Positions 34,986 through 45,008 are shown, counted from the first letter of the stretch. The stretch: DNA of 58,763 bases from Sulfurovum sp. (GCA_027068435.1 JAMOTA010000001.1:1-58763); one strand, 5' to 3'. Numbers and translations are program-made. Notes: generated by a model not told the origin, from the letters alone.

Positions 34986-36416
34986 TTAACAAGAGTAAGT
35001 TGTTTTAAACTCAAATCCTGTAGGTCTAGCTTCATCAGGGTGAACTTGACTTTCGAACATATATAGTCTATATGTATTTATAAATTCATCAGACATAACT
35101 GGTCTAAGGAACTCAAAGTCACCACGAAGACCTTCAAGTGCTTCTCTAAGTGTACGAGGCATTTGAGGGATATTTCTCTCTTTGATCTCATCAAGTGTTA
35201 ACTCAAACAAATCAATATCCATTGGTCCAACAGGTACATCTTGATTTTTAATACCATCAAGTCCTGCAAGCATAAGTACTGCGAAACATAGGTAAGGACA
35301 AGCAGAAGAGTCTGGGAATCTAGTCTCAATTCTCGTAGCATACTCACCAGCACCATAAGGGATACGACAAGCAGCGGATCTGTTTTGGCTAGAGTAAGTC
35401 AAGATAGATGGTGCTTCAAATCCTGGAACAAGTCTTTTGTATGAGTTTGTACTTGGGTTTGTAAAGGCAGAAACAGCGTGTGCATGTCTAAATACACCAC
35501 CAAGGTATTGAAGTGCTGTTTTAGAAAGGTTTGCATATGCACCCTCTTCATAGAATGTATTTTTACCTTCTTTCCAGATTGACTGATGAACATGCATACC
35601 GTTACCATTGTCACCATAAAGTGGCTTAGGCATAAACGTTGCTGTTTTACCGTTAAGGTGTGCTACCATTTTAACAACATATTTGTACTTTTGTACATTA
35701 TCTGCAGCTTCAATCATATTCCCATATTTGATACCAATCTCACCTTGTGCCATTGCAACTTCATGGTGTCCAAGCATCACTTCAAGACCTACTTCTTCAA
35801 GAAGAAGCATCATTTCAGCACGTAGATCAACCATAGTATCTATAGGCATTACTGGGAAGTAACCACCTTTAAGTCCTGGTCTGTGACCCATGTTACCATA
35901 ATCACCCATATCTGTAGAGTCATTCCAGTTACCTTCTTCAGAATCTACTCTGTAACCTGTTTGGTTTATACCTGACCAGATTCGAACATCATCAAAGATA
36001 AAGAATTCATTTTCAGGACCAAAGAATGCATCATCACCAGCACCAGACTCTTCCATATATTTCAGTGTCTTTTTAGCAATTGATCTTGGACATCTCTCAT
36101 AGAGTTCATTCTTATAGATATCATAAACATCACAAATAACAATAATTGTACTGTCTGCTGTGAACGGATCCATAAATGCAGTTCCAACATCTGGCTTAAG
36201 TAGCATATCTGATTTCTCAATTGGTTGCCAATTCTCAATTGAAGAACCATCAAATGGAACACCATTGTCTATCATAGATGCCTCAACCGCAGACATACGG
36301 TAAGAAATATGGTGCCACGTCCCTTTAATATCTGTAAATCTGAAATCTACAAACTCAACCTCATTTTCTTCACAATATTTATAAAACTCTTCTGTGTTAT
36401 TTACGAATTTACCCAT
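34986..36416 (-). CDS. glnA: Glutamine synthetase type I
   Basis: 476 residues, the size of GSI. It makes glutamine from glutamate, ammonia and ATP in the cytoplasm. Family motifs: D-G-S-S-I-x-x-W (near residue 56), [17 protein letters not shown], and [19 protein letters not shown]. The segment that carries the adenylylation tyrosine in enterobacteria (N-L-Y-D-L-P) reads D-L-F-E-L-T here, so the Tyr is Phe and adenylylation control is absent. A TATAAT box precedes it at 36453-36448. Confidence 0.97.
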   Translation of the reverse strand: MGKFVNNTEEFYKYCEENEVEFVDFRFTDIKGTWHHISYRMSAVEASMIDNGVPFDGSSIENWQPIEKSDMLLKPDVGTAFMDPFTADSTIIVICDVYDIYKNELYERCPRSIAKKTLKYMEESGAGDDAFFGPENEFFIFDDVRIWSGINQTGYRVDSEEGNWNDSTDMGDYGNMGHRPGLKGGYFPVMPIDTMVDLRAEMMLLLEEVGLEVMLGHHEVAMAQGEIGIKYGNMIEAADNVQKYKYVVKMVAHLNGKTATFMPKPLYGDNGNGMHVHQSIWKEGKNTFYEEGAYANLSKTALQYLGGVFRHAHAVSAFTNPSTNSYKRLVPGFEAPSILTYSSQNRSAACRIPYGAGEYATRIETRFPDSSACPYLCFAVLMLAGLDGIKNQDVPVGPMDIDLFELTLDEIKERNIPQMPRTLREALEGLRGDFEFLRPVMSDEFINTYRLYMFESQVHPDEARPTGFEFKTTYSC

Positions 36417-36447
36417 TGTTTCTCCTAAAATTTTAATTTATCTATTT

Positions 36448-36453
36448 ATTATA
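36448..36453 (-). promoter_or_regulatory. -10 box of glnA
   Basis: TATAAT on the minus strand (forward ATTATA), about 30 bases upstream of the glnA ATG at 36416 and its AGGAG ribosome binding site. No clear -35 is seen. Confidence 0.4.
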
Positions 36454-36487
36454 GCCATTAAAAAATTAGTACTATGATGATTTATGC

Positions 36488-37279
36488 CTAAAAAGTAACC
36501 ATTTCTTTATCTCTATCTTGAAAAGTAACAGCTTTTGTGTATCCAACTTTTTTTGCAAGTGCTATAACCTCTTCATAGGCATAGCCCACTTGTGTTACTG
36601 AGTGTGCATCAGAGCCAAAAGTGATAGGTATATCTAAAGCATAAGCCTCTTCAAGTAAAGAGAGTGAAGGGTAAATCTCACCGATGGGTTTTCGTAGTCC
36701 CGCAGCATTTAACTCTAGTACCATGTTGGACTTCTTAATGGCTAAAAGAACCTCTTTGGCAAGTACTCTAACATCTTGTTTTGGTAGGTATTTAAACACC
36801 TTAATCAAATCTAAATGCCCAACTATATCAAATTTACCAGAGTTTACCATCGCTTCAGTTGCTTCAAAATAGGCTTTCCAAATATCATCTATATTTTTCT
36901 CTTTCCATCCTCCTATAAACTCTGGATTATCAAAACTCCATTTGTCTATGAAGTGAACAGAGCCTATAAGATAGTCAACTTTAGCTGAAAGTACACGCTC
37001 ATCCATGTGGTTTGGAAGATAGTCAACCTCATAGCCTAGAAGTATCTTTATCTTATCTTTATAGCGTACTTTGGCACTCTTTATCTCCTCTACATAGGCT
37101 TGCATTTCATGAAAACCTAAACGGTAATGTGGGTCGAAATCCATAGGTGCATGTTCAGAAAAACCATAAATATCTATGCCTAACTCTATGGCTCTTTGTA
37201 TGTACTCATCTACAGTACCCTCTGCATGGTTACATCGTGTGGTATGGTTATGTAAGTCTATTCTTGTTGTAGTTTTCAT
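36488..37279 (-). CDS. PHP-domain histidinol-phosphatase (HisJ/HisK-type)
   Basis: 263 residues of the PHP phosphoesterase superfamily. Metal-binding motifs: D-L-H-N-H-T-T near the N-terminus, then F-S-E-H-A-P, G-S-V-H-F-I, G-H-L-D-L and the final F-G-S-D-A-H-S. This combination is the HisJ/HisK type that dephosphorylates L-histidinol phosphate in histidine synthesis. No other his genes are next to it, which is usual in this phylum. It is followed downstream by glnA in the same direction. Confidence 0.85.
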   Translation of the reverse strand: MKTTTRIDLHNHTTRCNHAEGTVDEYIQRAIELGIDIYGFSEHAPMDFDPHYRLGFHEMQAYVEEIKSAKVRYKDKIKILLGYEVDYLPNHMDERVLSAKVDYLIGSVHFIDKWSFDNPEFIGGWKEKNIDDIWKAYFEATEAMVNSGKFDIVGHLDLIKVFKYLPKQDVRVLAKEVLLAIKKSNMVLELNAAGLRKPIGEIYPSLSLLEEAYALDIPITFGSDAHSVTQVGYAYEEVIALAKKVGYTKAVTFQDRDKEMVTF

Positions 37280-37409
37280 AGGTAGATTTTAACATAAAAA
37301 CTGCTTTTTACTACTAATAGGGTAAAATAAGCTCAATAATTGATGATAGATATATCCCAAGAGCATTTTGTTAGACTATCTATGAAAATGCAGATACTTT
37401 AGGAAAAAA

Positions 37410-38750
37410 ATGAATAACATAAACAAAGTAGAACTTTTAGCACCAGCTGGTAATTTAGAAAAGATGAAGATAGCTTTAAACTATGGTGCTGATGCTGTAT
37501 ATGGGGGGACAAGTACTTTCTCTTTGCGTATTCGTTCAGGTAAAGAGTTTGACATGGACTCTTATGCAGAGGGTATAGTATATGCTCATGCAAGAGGTAA
37601 AAAAGTATACTCCACAGTCAATTCATTTCCTTTTAACTCTCAAATAAAGCTGTATGAAAACCATATAGCAAAAATAGCAGAACTTAAGCCAGATGCACTG
37701 ATAGTTTCTTCTCCTGGTGTGGTAAAAGTAGCAGCTAAGATAGCACCAAATATACCTATCCACCTCTCAACACAAGCCAATGTAATGAATGCGATGGATG
37801 CAGAAGTCTATTATGATTTAGGTGTAGAACGTATTATCGTTGCACGTGAGATTAGTTTAAAAGATTGTGAAGCAATTAAAAACCATTTACCAAAGCTTGA
37901 ACTAGAGATTTTTGTACATGGTTCTATGTGTTTTGCTTACTCTGGACGCTGTCTTATCTCAGCACTTCAAACAGGGCGTGTACCTAACCGTGGAAGTTGT
38001 GCAAATGACTGTCGTTTTCCTTACGAAATCTATGCACATAACCCAGAGAGTGGGACTACTTTTAGACTCGATGAAGAAGAGGATATCGGTACATACATCA
38101 TGAATGCTAAAGATATGAATATGGCTTCACATGTAGATGAGATTTTAAAATCAGGTGTGATAGACTCTTTAAAAATAGAAGGGCGTACAAAATCTCCTTA
38201 CTATGCAGGGGTAGTAACTAAAGCGTATCGTCACGCGATAGATGACTATTATGTAGGAGATTTTGATGCTAAACGTTATCAAAAAGAGCTCAATACTACA
38301 CAAAACCGTGGTTTTACAGATGCTTACTTAACAAGCCGTCCTTTTGAAAAAAATGACACAGAATCAAAAGCTTTCTCTATACAGTACGGAACACATCAAG
38401 TTGCAGGACTTGTAGGTGAAAATGGTTTAACATGGAGATGTAAAGACAAAACGTGTGTAGGTGACAGTGTAGAGATAGTACTACCAGTAGGTGCAACTGT
38501 AGATTTGGTAGATAACGACGTAGGAAAAATAGATGAGATAGCAGGGCAATACTGGCTGACATTTAAGAAAATAGTCTCTACTTCTGGTAAAGAATTTGAG
38601 TGTATCCATAGTGGAGATTTAAACGATATTAAACTACCAACTACACTACCAGGATATACGATTTTAAGACGTAAGATAGATGAAGCATTAGAGAAAAAAG
38701 GGTTGACAGAGAGCTCAACCCCTGCTAAGCAAGAACAAAACCATAAATAA
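37410..38750 (+). CDS. Peptidase U32-family protein, TrhP/YegQ type
   Basis: 446 residues with the U32 signature E-I-F-V-H-G-S-M-C-F-A-Y-S-G-R-C-L-I-S and the four cysteines typical of an iron-sulfur site (M-C-F, R-C-L, S-C-A-N-D-C-R). It begins with V-E-L-L-A-P-A-G-N-L-E-K-M. In E. coli this subgroup (TrhP) adds the oxygen for 5-hydroxyuridine in tRNA; the assignment is by length and the C-terminal domain. It is followed by purE in the same direction. Confidence 0.85.
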   Translation: MNNINKVELLAPAGNLEKMKIALNYGADAVYGGTSTFSLRIRSGKEFDMDSYAEGIVYAHARGKKVYSTVNSFPFNSQIKLYENHIAKIAELKPDALIVSSPGVVKVAAKIAPNIPIHLSTQANVMNAMDAEVYYDLGVERIIVAREISLKDCEAIKNHLPKLELEIFVHGSMCFAYSGRCLISALQTGRVPNRGSCANDCRFPYEIYAHNPESGTTFRLDEEEDIGTYIMNAKDMNMASHVDEILKSGVIDSLKIEGRTKSPYYAGVVTKAYRHAIDDYYVGDFDAKRYQKELNTTQNRGFTDAYLTSRPFEKNDTESKAFSIQYGTHQVAGLVGENGLTWRCKDKTCVGDSVEIVLPVGATVDLVDNDVGKIDEIAGQYWLTFKKIVSTSGKEFECIHSGDLNDIKLPTTLPGYTILRRKIDEALEKKGLTESSTPAKQEQNHK

Positions 38751-38776
38751 ATTAAATTAATAAAAAAGGAATTAAA

Positions 38777-39271
38777 ATGAAATTTGTATCCATCGTAATG
38801 GGATCTAAAAGTGACTATACCATCATGTCTGAGTGTGCAGAGACACTAAAGAAGTTTGGTGTACCGTATGAGCTTATTATCTCTTCAGCACATAGAAGTC
38901 CTGAGAGAACAAAAACATACATGAAAGAGGCAGAAGCTAAAGGTGCACAAGTGTTCATAGCAGCAGCAGGAATGGCAGCACACTTAGCTGGAGCATTAGC
39001 AGCGAGTACAACTAAACCAATTTTAGGTGTACCTATGGAGTCAGGACCACTTAAAGGTGAAGATGCACTTCTAAGTACTGTTATGATGCCAGCAGGTATG
39101 CCTGTAGGAACACTTGCCATCGGTAAAGCAGGAGCAGTCAACGCTGCATATTTAGCTATACAGATAATGGCACTTCAAGATGATGAACTTAAAATTAAAC
39201 TACAAGAAGACCGCGTAAGCAAAGCTAAAAAAGTAGAGCTAGACTCTTCTGAGATAGAAACAATACTGTAA
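38777..39271 (+). CDS. purE: N5-carboxyaminoimidazole ribonucleotide mutase
   Basis: 164 residues, the typical PurE length. The motifs M-G-S-K-S-D-Y near the N-terminus and S-A-H-R-S-P-E-R-T, followed by A-A-G-M-A-A-H-L-A-G, form the active site of class I PurE. It converts N5-CAIR to CAIR in purine synthesis. Ends 15 bases before the inserted ATPase gene. Confidence 0.96.
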   Translation: MKFVSIVMGSKSDYTIMSECAETLKKFGVPYELIISSAHRSPERTKTYMKEAEAKGAQVFIAAAGMAAHLAGALAASTTKPILGVPMESGPLKGEDALLSTVMMPAGMPVGTLAIGKAGAVNAAYLAIQIMALQDDELKIKLQEDRVSKAKKVELDSSEIETIL

Positions 39272-39286
39272 GTAAAAAGGCAAACC

Positions 39287-40333
39287 ATGGAACTCCAGTT
39301 AAAAAACATAGGCATGATAAAAGAAGCAAACGTCAAGATAGACGGTCTTACTGTTATAGCTGGAGAGAATGATACTGGAAAGAGTACGGTAGGGAAGGCA
39401 CTAGTCCTTTATTTAAAATATTTTATACAATTAAAAAAAATATCTCTACTTGATAAAGAATCAGAGGTATTTAATGGATTAAAGAAAAATTTTATATCTT
39501 CTAATTTATTAGTAGATATACTTTTTTCTAAACAATTAAGTAAGAAGGGTTATATTGAATTAATTCTTGATAAAAAGTCTTTAAAGCTTGATATTATTGA
39601 TAATAAAATAATTTATGATAATTTTTTAGAAAATGGTTTAGAATCAGTTGATATATATTTTCCTATAATGATTGAATCACCATTAGTATGGAATTTTAAT
39701 AAATTTTTAAATCAAATTTCATTAATACAAAGTAGACTTTCTAGTTTTGGTGATAATATTGAGATGGAAACACCTTTTTTAATAGGTGATATCCATTTCA
39801 AACTTTTAACTAAGAATCAAAATAAAAGTAATAATTATTATATAGAAAAAAATATTATTGATATTATAAATGGTAGTTTTACACAAGATGATTTAGGTAA
39901 TTTCTTTTTTATGAGAGGAAAAGATAGAATAGAATTAATTAATACAGCTACAGGTATTAAAGCCTTTGGGATTTTACAAGTTTTATCTCAAAATAACTAT
40001 TTAAATAAAGAGACAGTTCTTATTTTAGATGAACCTGAAGTACATTTACACCCAAAATGGCAACTAGAAATGGCTAAAGTCATTGTTGAACTTGTGAAAA
40101 ATGGAGTTCAGATAGTTGTTAATTCTCATAGTCCTTATATGATAGAAGCTTTAAAGAGATATAGTGAAGTTGAAAATATAGAAAGTAAAACTAACTTTTA
40201 TTTGGCAGAAGATGGGTATATTAAGCAGATAGAAAATAGTAATCCTTTAACATTAGAGAAAACTTTTGAAAAGTTATCCGAACCATTTGATATTTTTGAT
40301 GAAATGGATAGTAAAAGATTACAAAATGGCTGA
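39287..40333 (+). CDS. OLD/AAA_21-like ATPase of a two-gene accessory cassette
   Basis: 348 residues with a complete ABC/SMC-like ATPase core: Walker A G-E-N-D-T-G-K-S-T (Gly26-Thr34), a short divergent middle, T-A-T-G-I-K-A-F (signature-like), Walker B V-L-I-L-D-E-P-E-V-H-L-H-P and H-loop N-S-H-S-P-Y. No TOPRIM domain is fused to it, unlike OLD nucleases. It is followed, overlapping by 8 bases, by a PD-(D/E)xK-like gene. The pair is AT-richer than purE and glyQ and splits these two housekeeping genes, so it looks acquired. A defence role (ATPase plus nuclease) is inferred. Confidence 0.8.
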   Translation: MELQLKNIGMIKEANVKIDGLTVIAGENDTGKSTVGKALVLYLKYFIQLKKISLLDKESEVFNGLKKNFISSNLLVDILFSKQLSKKGYIELILDKKSLKLDIIDNKIIYDNFLENGLESVDIYFPIMIESPLVWNFNKFLNQISLIQSRLSSFGDNIEMETPFLIGDIHFKLLTKNQNKSNNYYIEKNIIDIINGSFTQDDLGNFFFMRGKDRIELINTATGIKAFGILQVLSQNNYLNKETVLILDEPEVHLHPKWQLEMAKVIVELVKNGVQIVVNSHSPYMIEALKRYSEVENIESKTNFYLAEDGYIKQIENSNPLTLEKTFEKLSEPFDIFDEMDSKRLQNG

Positions 40334-40853
40334 TGCTTCATCTATTTTTTTATCAGAATTTAAATCTTTTAGTTCTACTTTAAAAGAAGTTAGTTTTGAT
40401 AAAGATAATAAAGTATATTTATGTAAAGATGAAACACAAAATGCTTATGATTTTGATGAAATAATCAAAAAACAATATCCTTTAAAACAACCAGCTTCTT
40501 ATGATGCTTTAGTTATTGATAATAAAAATATATATTGTATAGAGTTTAAAAATCAAAAATCAAATGTTATTAAAAAAGATACAAAACAAATACATAAAAA
40601 ATTGACCAATGGTTATGAAGCTCTAAAAGAGATATTTAGTACTTATAATATAGGAATGAAAGAGTATCATTTTATATATTGTGTAGCGTATCAAAATAAT
40701 AGAGATAAATGGAGAAGAAGAATTGAAAGAAATAAAATTCAATTTGGACTAGAAGAGTATAAAGGACAATATTTTGATGAAATCTATACTAATGATATTG
40801 AATTTTTTACCCACGAATATAAAAAACACTTTTACAAGGAATTAAAATGCTAA
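40326..40853 (+). CDS. PD-(D/E)xK-like protein paired with the ATPase
   Basis: I choose the ATG at 40326 (M-A-D-A-S-S-I-F-L), which overlaps the ATPase stop by 8 bases; the frame extends further back inside that gene. The 175-residue product has S-Y-D-A-L-V-I-D followed by Y-C-I-E-F-K-N-Q, giving Asp60, Glu73 and Lys75 in the D-x(12)-E-x-K pattern of PD-(D/E)xK nucleases, on predicted beta strands. The remainder is basic and helical ([10 protein letters not shown]). I know of no named family. It overlaps the glyQ start by 7 bases. Confidence 0.65.
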   Translation: MADASSIFLSEFKSFSSTLKEVSFDKDNKVYLCKDETQNAYDFDEIIKKQYPLKQPASYDALVIDNKNIYCIEFKNQKSNVIKKDTKQIHKKLTNGYEALKEIFSTYNIGMKEYHFIYCVAYQNNRDKWRRRIERNKIQFGLEEYKGQYFDEIYTNDIEFFTHEYKKHFYKELKC

Positions 40854-41728
40854 CATTTAGTCAAATACTACTAAAACTACAACAATACTGGGCAGAGCAG
40901 GGGTGTAATATTGTACAGCCTTATGATATACCATCGGGGGCAGGGACATTTCATCCTGCTACGCTGTTAAAGAGTCTTGACTCTAAGCCTTGGTCTGCTG
41001 CTTATGTTGCACCTTGTAGAAGACCTACAGATGGACGATATGGAGAAAATCCTAACAGACTAGGCTCTTACTATCAGTTTCAAGCACTTATAAAACCAAG
41101 TCCAGACAACATTCAAGAGTTATACCTAAAATCTTTAGAGTATTTAGGTCTTGATTTGTCTCAGCATGACATACGCTTTGTAGAAGATAACTGGGAGTCT
41201 CCAACTCTTGGAGCTTGGGGGCTTGGTTGGGAAGTTTGGCTTGATGGTATGGAAGTGACTCAATTTACCTACTTTCAACAAGTAGGAGGCATAGCATGTG
41301 ACCCTGTGGCTGTTGAGATTACTTACGGTACAGAGAGACTAGCTATGTATTTGCAAGGTGTTGAGAGCATTTTTGACATCGTTTGGAACAAAAATGGTGA
41401 TGAGGTAACGACTTACGCAGATGTACATAAAGAGAGTGAGTATGAGTTCTCTAAGTACCACTTTGAAGTAGCAAATGTAGAAAACCTCTTTCAACACTTT
41501 GAAGATGCGTCAAATGAGTGTAAAGTATGTTTAGAAAAGGGCTTACCTCTACCTGCTTACGATCAGTGTATGCTAGCATCACACGCATTTAATATACTTG
41601 ACGCTAGAAAAGCCATCTCTCAAGCTCAACGTCAAAATTATATTCTAAAAGTAAGAGAGCTTTCTATTGGGTGTGCTCAGCTATATAAGGCTCAAGAAGA
41701 AGAGCGTAACAAAAGAGTGCAAGGTTAA
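40847..41728 (+). CDS. glyQ: Glycyl-tRNA synthetase alpha subunit
   Basis: 293 residues with the GlyQ signature: [29 protein letters not shown], and [16 protein letters not shown]. It is the catalytic subunit of the heterotetrameric (alpha2beta2) enzyme; glyS, the beta subunit, is not in this window. The start is inside the end of the PD-(D/E)xK-like gene, so the inserted cassette now carries the upstream leader for glyQ. Confidence 0.97.
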   Translation: MLTFSQILLKLQQYWAEQGCNIVQPYDIPSGAGTFHPATLLKSLDSKPWSAAYVAPCRRPTDGRYGENPNRLGSYYQFQALIKPSPDNIQELYLKSLEYLGLDLSQHDIRFVEDNWESPTLGAWGLGWEVWLDGMEVTQFTYFQQVGGIACDPVAVEITYGTERLAMYLQGVESIFDIVWNKNGDEVTTYADVHKESEYEFSKYHFEVANVENLFQHFEDASNECKVCLEKGLPLPAYDQCMLASHAFNILDARKAISQAQRQNYILKVRELSIGCAQLYKAQEEERNKRVQG

Positions 41729-41731
41729 CTT

Positions 41732-42265
41732 ATGGAAGAGGCATTAGAGCTAAGTCATTATAGCTATCAAAACTATTTAGATATAGATAAAAATAGTAAA
41801 GAGAGAGTTGAACTTATATTTGGTGATATATATATGATGGCAGGAGCAAGTGCTTCTCATCAAGATGCAGTGGGTAATATTTTTTTTATACTTAAAAGCA
41901 TATCTAAATCCAAAGAAAAATGCTTACCACGTATTGCTCCTTTTGATTTGAAACTTAAAAATGAAAATAGCGTATCGGTAGTTCAACCTGATGTGATGCT
42001 TTTTTGCGAAGATGAGCAAATACCTTGTGCAGTCTTTGAAGTTCTCTCTCCCTCAACAGCACATAAAGATAAAACAGTTAAAAAAGAACTTTATGAACAA
42101 AGTGGTATTAAAGAGTATTTTTTAGTCAATGTAGAGTTTAAGATTATTGATAAGTTTGTATTGATAGATGGAAAATACTTCTATGTTAACGCTTATGGAG
42201 AAGATGAAGAGATGGAAATCTTGTGTTTAGATAGTGTGATTGTTGTGAGTGAAATTTTTGAGTAA
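41732..42265 (+). CDS. Uma2 family (DUF820) putative endonuclease
   Basis: 177 residues with the Uma2 pattern: R-V-E-L-I-F-G-D-I-Y-M-M-A-G-A-S, H-Q-D-A-V-G-N-I, then V-Q-P-D-V-M-L-F and A-V-F-E-V-L-S-P-S-T, ending K-E-Y-F-L-V-N. The P-D ... E-V is the restriction-endonuclease-like core. Uma2 proteins are common accessory genes with little known biology. It follows glyQ by 3 bases and is in the same operon. Confidence 0.85.
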   Translation: MEEALELSHYSYQNYLDIDKNSKERVELIFGDIYMMAGASASHQDAVGNIFFILKSISKSKEKCLPRIAPFDLKLKNENSVSVVQPDVMLFCEDEQIPCAVFEVLSPSTAHKDKTVKKELYEQSGIKEYFLVNVEFKIIDKFVLIDGKYFYVNAYGEDEEMEILCLDSVIVVSEIFE

Positions 42266-42284
42266 AAAGTATAGGAAATAAAAT

Positions 42285-43022
42285 ATGAAATTACAAGAAA
42301 TCTATAATCACTTAAACAAAATAAGTCCTTTTGAACTCCAAGAAAAATGGGATAACTCTGGGCTTATTGTGGGTGAAATGGAGCGTGAGGCTTCTCAAAT
42401 TGTTCTCTCTTTAGATGTAGATTTGGAGATGATAGAAGAGGCGAAAGAGGGTACGCTTTTTGTGGTGCATCATCCATTGATTTTTGGAAAGATGACACAG
42501 CTTGATTTTGCGAAGTATCCTGCAAACTTGATAGAGATGATGATACTTAAAAAACAATCACTCATTGCTATGCATACGAACTTTGACCAAACACATCTCA
42601 ATAAATATGTTTTTGAAAAAGTTTTAGGTTTTAAAATGCAAGGAGAAAAATCTTTTCTTTGTACAACTTCTGGAGAGTGGACATATAAAGTACTACTTAA
42701 CCTGATAAAAGAGAAGTTAAATCTACCCACACTTAAAGTAGTAGGTAAAAAAGAGAAGATAAAATCTATAGCACTCTGTACGGGTTCAGGGGCTTCACTT
42801 ATGGATGATGTTAAGGCTGATTGCTTCTTAACTGGTGATATTAAATATCATGATGCGATGAAAGCGATGAGTGAAGATTTGATGATGGTAGATATCGGAC
42901 ATTATGAGAGTGAGAAGTTTTTTGCAGAAATACTGATAGATGAATTGAAAGTTTTACCTATTTTGGCTATAATTGCGAATTCTAAAAACCCATTTTATAT
43001 TGAAACAGATAAAATAGGTTAA
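42285..43022 (+). CDS. Nif3-like dinuclear metal protein
   Basis: 245 residues of the Nif3/YbgI family. Metal ligands are visible in F-V-V-H-H-P-L-I-F, A-M-H-T-N-F-D, and D-I-G-H-Y-E-S-E. It begins L-N-K-I-S-P-F-E-L-Q-E-K-W-D-N-S-G. The family acts as GTP cyclohydrolase-like or unknown metal enzymes; in proteobacteria it is usually a soluble cytoplasmic hexamer. It precedes the zinc-ribbon gene in the same operon. Confidence 0.9.
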   Translation: MKLQEIYNHLNKISPFELQEKWDNSGLIVGEMEREASQIVLSLDVDLEMIEEAKEGTLFVVHHPLIFGKMTQLDFAKYPANLIEMMILKKQSLIAMHTNFDQTHLNKYVFEKVLGFKMQGEKSFLCTTSGEWTYKVLLNLIKEKLNLPTLKVVGKKEKIKSIALCTGSGASLMDDVKADCFLTGDIKYHDAMKAMSEDLMMVDIGHYESEKFFAEILIDELKVLPILAIIANSKNPFYIETDKIG

Positions 43023-43075
43023 AATATCTTGTAGAACTGCTACAAGAACACCCTTAAACTCCAAAAGGATAGAGA

Positions 43076-43798
43076 TTGAACAAACACTTAAATGAGCTTA
43101 TAGAGCTTGCAAAAAATGACCAAGCGATAGATAGCTATAACCCACAACTTGAAGCAGCAGATAAAAAATTAGCAAGAGTACAAAAAAAGATTGATTCAGC
43201 TCAAAATGAGCTTGATAGTTTAACTTCTAGTATAGAAGATAACAATGGTAAAGTAAAAAGTTTTGACGAACAACTTACTTTACTTAATGAGCAACTTACT
43301 TTAAATGCAAAAAAACTTAAAGAAATCTCAACGGAAAAAGAGATGAAAGCACTCTCTTTAGAAGAAGATATAGCTAAAGAGAAGATGACTTTTGCCAATG
43401 AAGAGATAGAGAGACTTCAAGGTATCAATGCAACAAAAACTGAACTTCTTGAAGAAGCGAGTGAAAAAGTAGCTACTTTAACTGAAAACTTTAATGTTAT
43501 CAATAAAGAGGTTACTGCAGAAAAAGCTATAATCGAAAAAAGTAAAGGTGAACTTTTTGTAAAAAGAGAAGAGCTTAGTAGAAACTTAGAGCAAAAAGTA
43601 CTCTCATTTTATGAGAAGATTCGTATCTGGGCAGGAAACACAGCAGTAGTACCAGTAAAAAAACAAGCATGTTATGGATGTTACATGAAACTAAATGATA
43701 AAACATACTCAGAAGTGATTAAAGCAGATGAAATCTGTAACTGTCCTCACTGTGGGCGTATTATGTATATAGAACCAGTAACTGCTGAAAACGATTAA
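43076..43798 (+). CDS. Coiled-coil protein with C-terminal C4 zinc ribbon
   Basis: 240 residues, TTG start at 43076 with AAAAGGA 8 bases upstream. The long N-terminal antiparallel coiled coil (about 10-180) is followed by a C4 zinc ribbon: C-Y-G-C-Y-M-K and C-N-C-P-H-C-G-R. This matches the CT398/FlgZ-like zinc-ribbon family found next to nif3 in Campylobacterota. FlgZ-type members affect flagella or secretion sigma-54 systems; that role here is inference. Confidence 0.85.
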   Translation: MNKHLNELIELAKNDQAIDSYNPQLEAADKKLARVQKKIDSAQNELDSLTSSIEDNNGKVKSFDEQLTLLNEQLTLNAKKLKEISTEKEMKALSLEEDIAKEKMTFANEEIERLQGINATKTELLEEASEKVATLTENFNVINKEVTAEKAIIEKSKGELFVKREELSRNLEQKVLSFYEKIRIWAGNTAVVPVKKQACYGCYMKLNDKTYSEVIKADEICNCPHCGRIMYIEPVTAEND

Positions 43799-43808
43799 AT
43801 GATTTGCT

Positions 43809-44978
43809 ATGGAGAAAATTTTCTTTTTTCTCTATAGTTTTTTCTCTTTTGTTATTTATATAATAGCTCTCCCTTTTCTACTACTCTACGCCTTAAAAAC
43901 AAAATATAGATACTCTATTCCCTCTCGTTTTTTCTTATGGAATAACAGTTCTTTACGTGCAAATGGTATCTGGTTTCACTCTTGTAGTTTTGGTGAAGCA
44001 AAAGCGATAAAACCTTTAGTAGATGCATTGCCTAGTGAATGTTTGCGTATGAGTACTACAACACATACAGGTTTTAAAGCTATACATGAGTACACTAAAG
44101 AGAGTAGATATCTACCTTTTGAATCTTTACTCTTTTTTTGGTTAAAGCAACAAAAGGTGTTGGTAGTTATGGAGGCAGAGTTTTGGTATCTGCTTTTTGC
44201 TTTGGCTAAAAGTAGAGGTGCAAAAACGTTACTTATCAATGCACGGATGAGTGATAGATCTTTTCCTAAATACCAAAAGATAGCTTGGCTCTATAGACAT
44301 ATATTTAAACACATAGATGAAGTGTATGCACAAACTGCACTAGATAAAGAGCGTTTAGAGTCGTTGGGTGCAAACAATGTAGTAGTAACTGGCAATATAA
44401 AACTATACAGTTTACCCAAGGTGACTGAGCATTTAGTAAATCCATCAGGGTTAATAGTTTGTGGAGCTAGTACACATGAAAATGAAGAAGAGATCATTTT
44501 AGAAGCATTTGAAGCATTAAGAAAAGAGGAAAAAGAGGTTAAACTTCTACTTGTACCTAGGCATCCAGAACGCTTTGATGCAGTGGTTAAAATGGTAGAA
44601 GATTTTAGTAGGGAGCATCATCTTACTATGCAGAGGTACTCTAGTAATAGTGTGATGCAGAGTGATATTGTAGTTGTAGATGTTTTGGGTGTGTTGGTAA
44701 ATATGTATTCTATTAGTGATATAGTTATTTTAGGTGGTGCATTTGAACCTATAGGTGGACACAACGCAGCAGAAGCTGCACAGTTTGGATGTAAGATTAT
44801 TTCAGGTAAACACTATTTTAATCAAAAAGATATTTTTGATGCGATAGAGGGTATTACAATAGTAGAAGCCTCCAATCTCTCAAGAAGAGTTTTACAACAT
44901 GGCTTGATTAAACCAGCAAAGATTAAAAGTAAGAGTGATATCTCTATGATAATAGAGAGTTTAAAAAGTACTCTATAA
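43809..44978 (+). CDS. waaA: 3-deoxy-D-manno-octulosonic acid transferase
   Basis: 389 residues, the Kdo transferase length. It has an N-terminal membrane anchor (8-30), then I-W-F-H-S-C-S-F-G-E-A-K-A, M-E-A-E-F-W and the glycosyltransferase B-fold C-terminal half with L-V-P-R-H-P-E-R-F and I-L-G-G-A-F-E-P-I-G-G-H-N-A-A-E-A. It adds Kdo to lipid A precursor at the inner membrane, so the organism has lipopolysaccharide or lipooligosaccharide. It follows the zinc-ribbon gene by 10 bases. Confidence 0.95.
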   Translation: MEKIFFFLYSFFSFVIYIIALPFLLLYALKTKYRYSIPSRFFLWNNSSLRANGIWFHSCSFGEAKAIKPLVDALPSECLRMSTTTHTGFKAIHEYTKESRYLPFESLLFFWLKQQKVLVVMEAEFWYLLFALAKSRGAKTLLINARMSDRSFPKYQKIAWLYRHIFKHIDEVYAQTALDKERLESLGANNVVVTGNIKLYSLPKVTEHLVNPSGLIVCGASTHENEEEIILEAFEALRKEEKEVKLLLVPRHPERFDAVVKMVEDFSREHHLTMQRYSSNSVMQSDIVVVDVLGVLVNMYSISDIVILGGAFEPIGGHNAAEAAQFGCKIISGKHYFNQKDIFDAIEGITIVEASNLSRRVLQHGLIKPAKIKSKSDISMIIESLKSTL

Positions 44979-45008
44979 GAGTAGATTGATTAGAAAAGAA
45001 GGAAAACA

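Noticed and set aside
38815..39141. 108-aa antisense ORF inside purE
   Set aside because: Shadow ORF; purE on the other strand is certain.
40266..40325. Extended N-terminus for the PD-(D/E)xK-like protein from the ATG at 40266
   Set aside because: It would overlap the ATPase gene by 68 bases; the ATG at 40326 gives a usual short overlap and a natural N-terminus.
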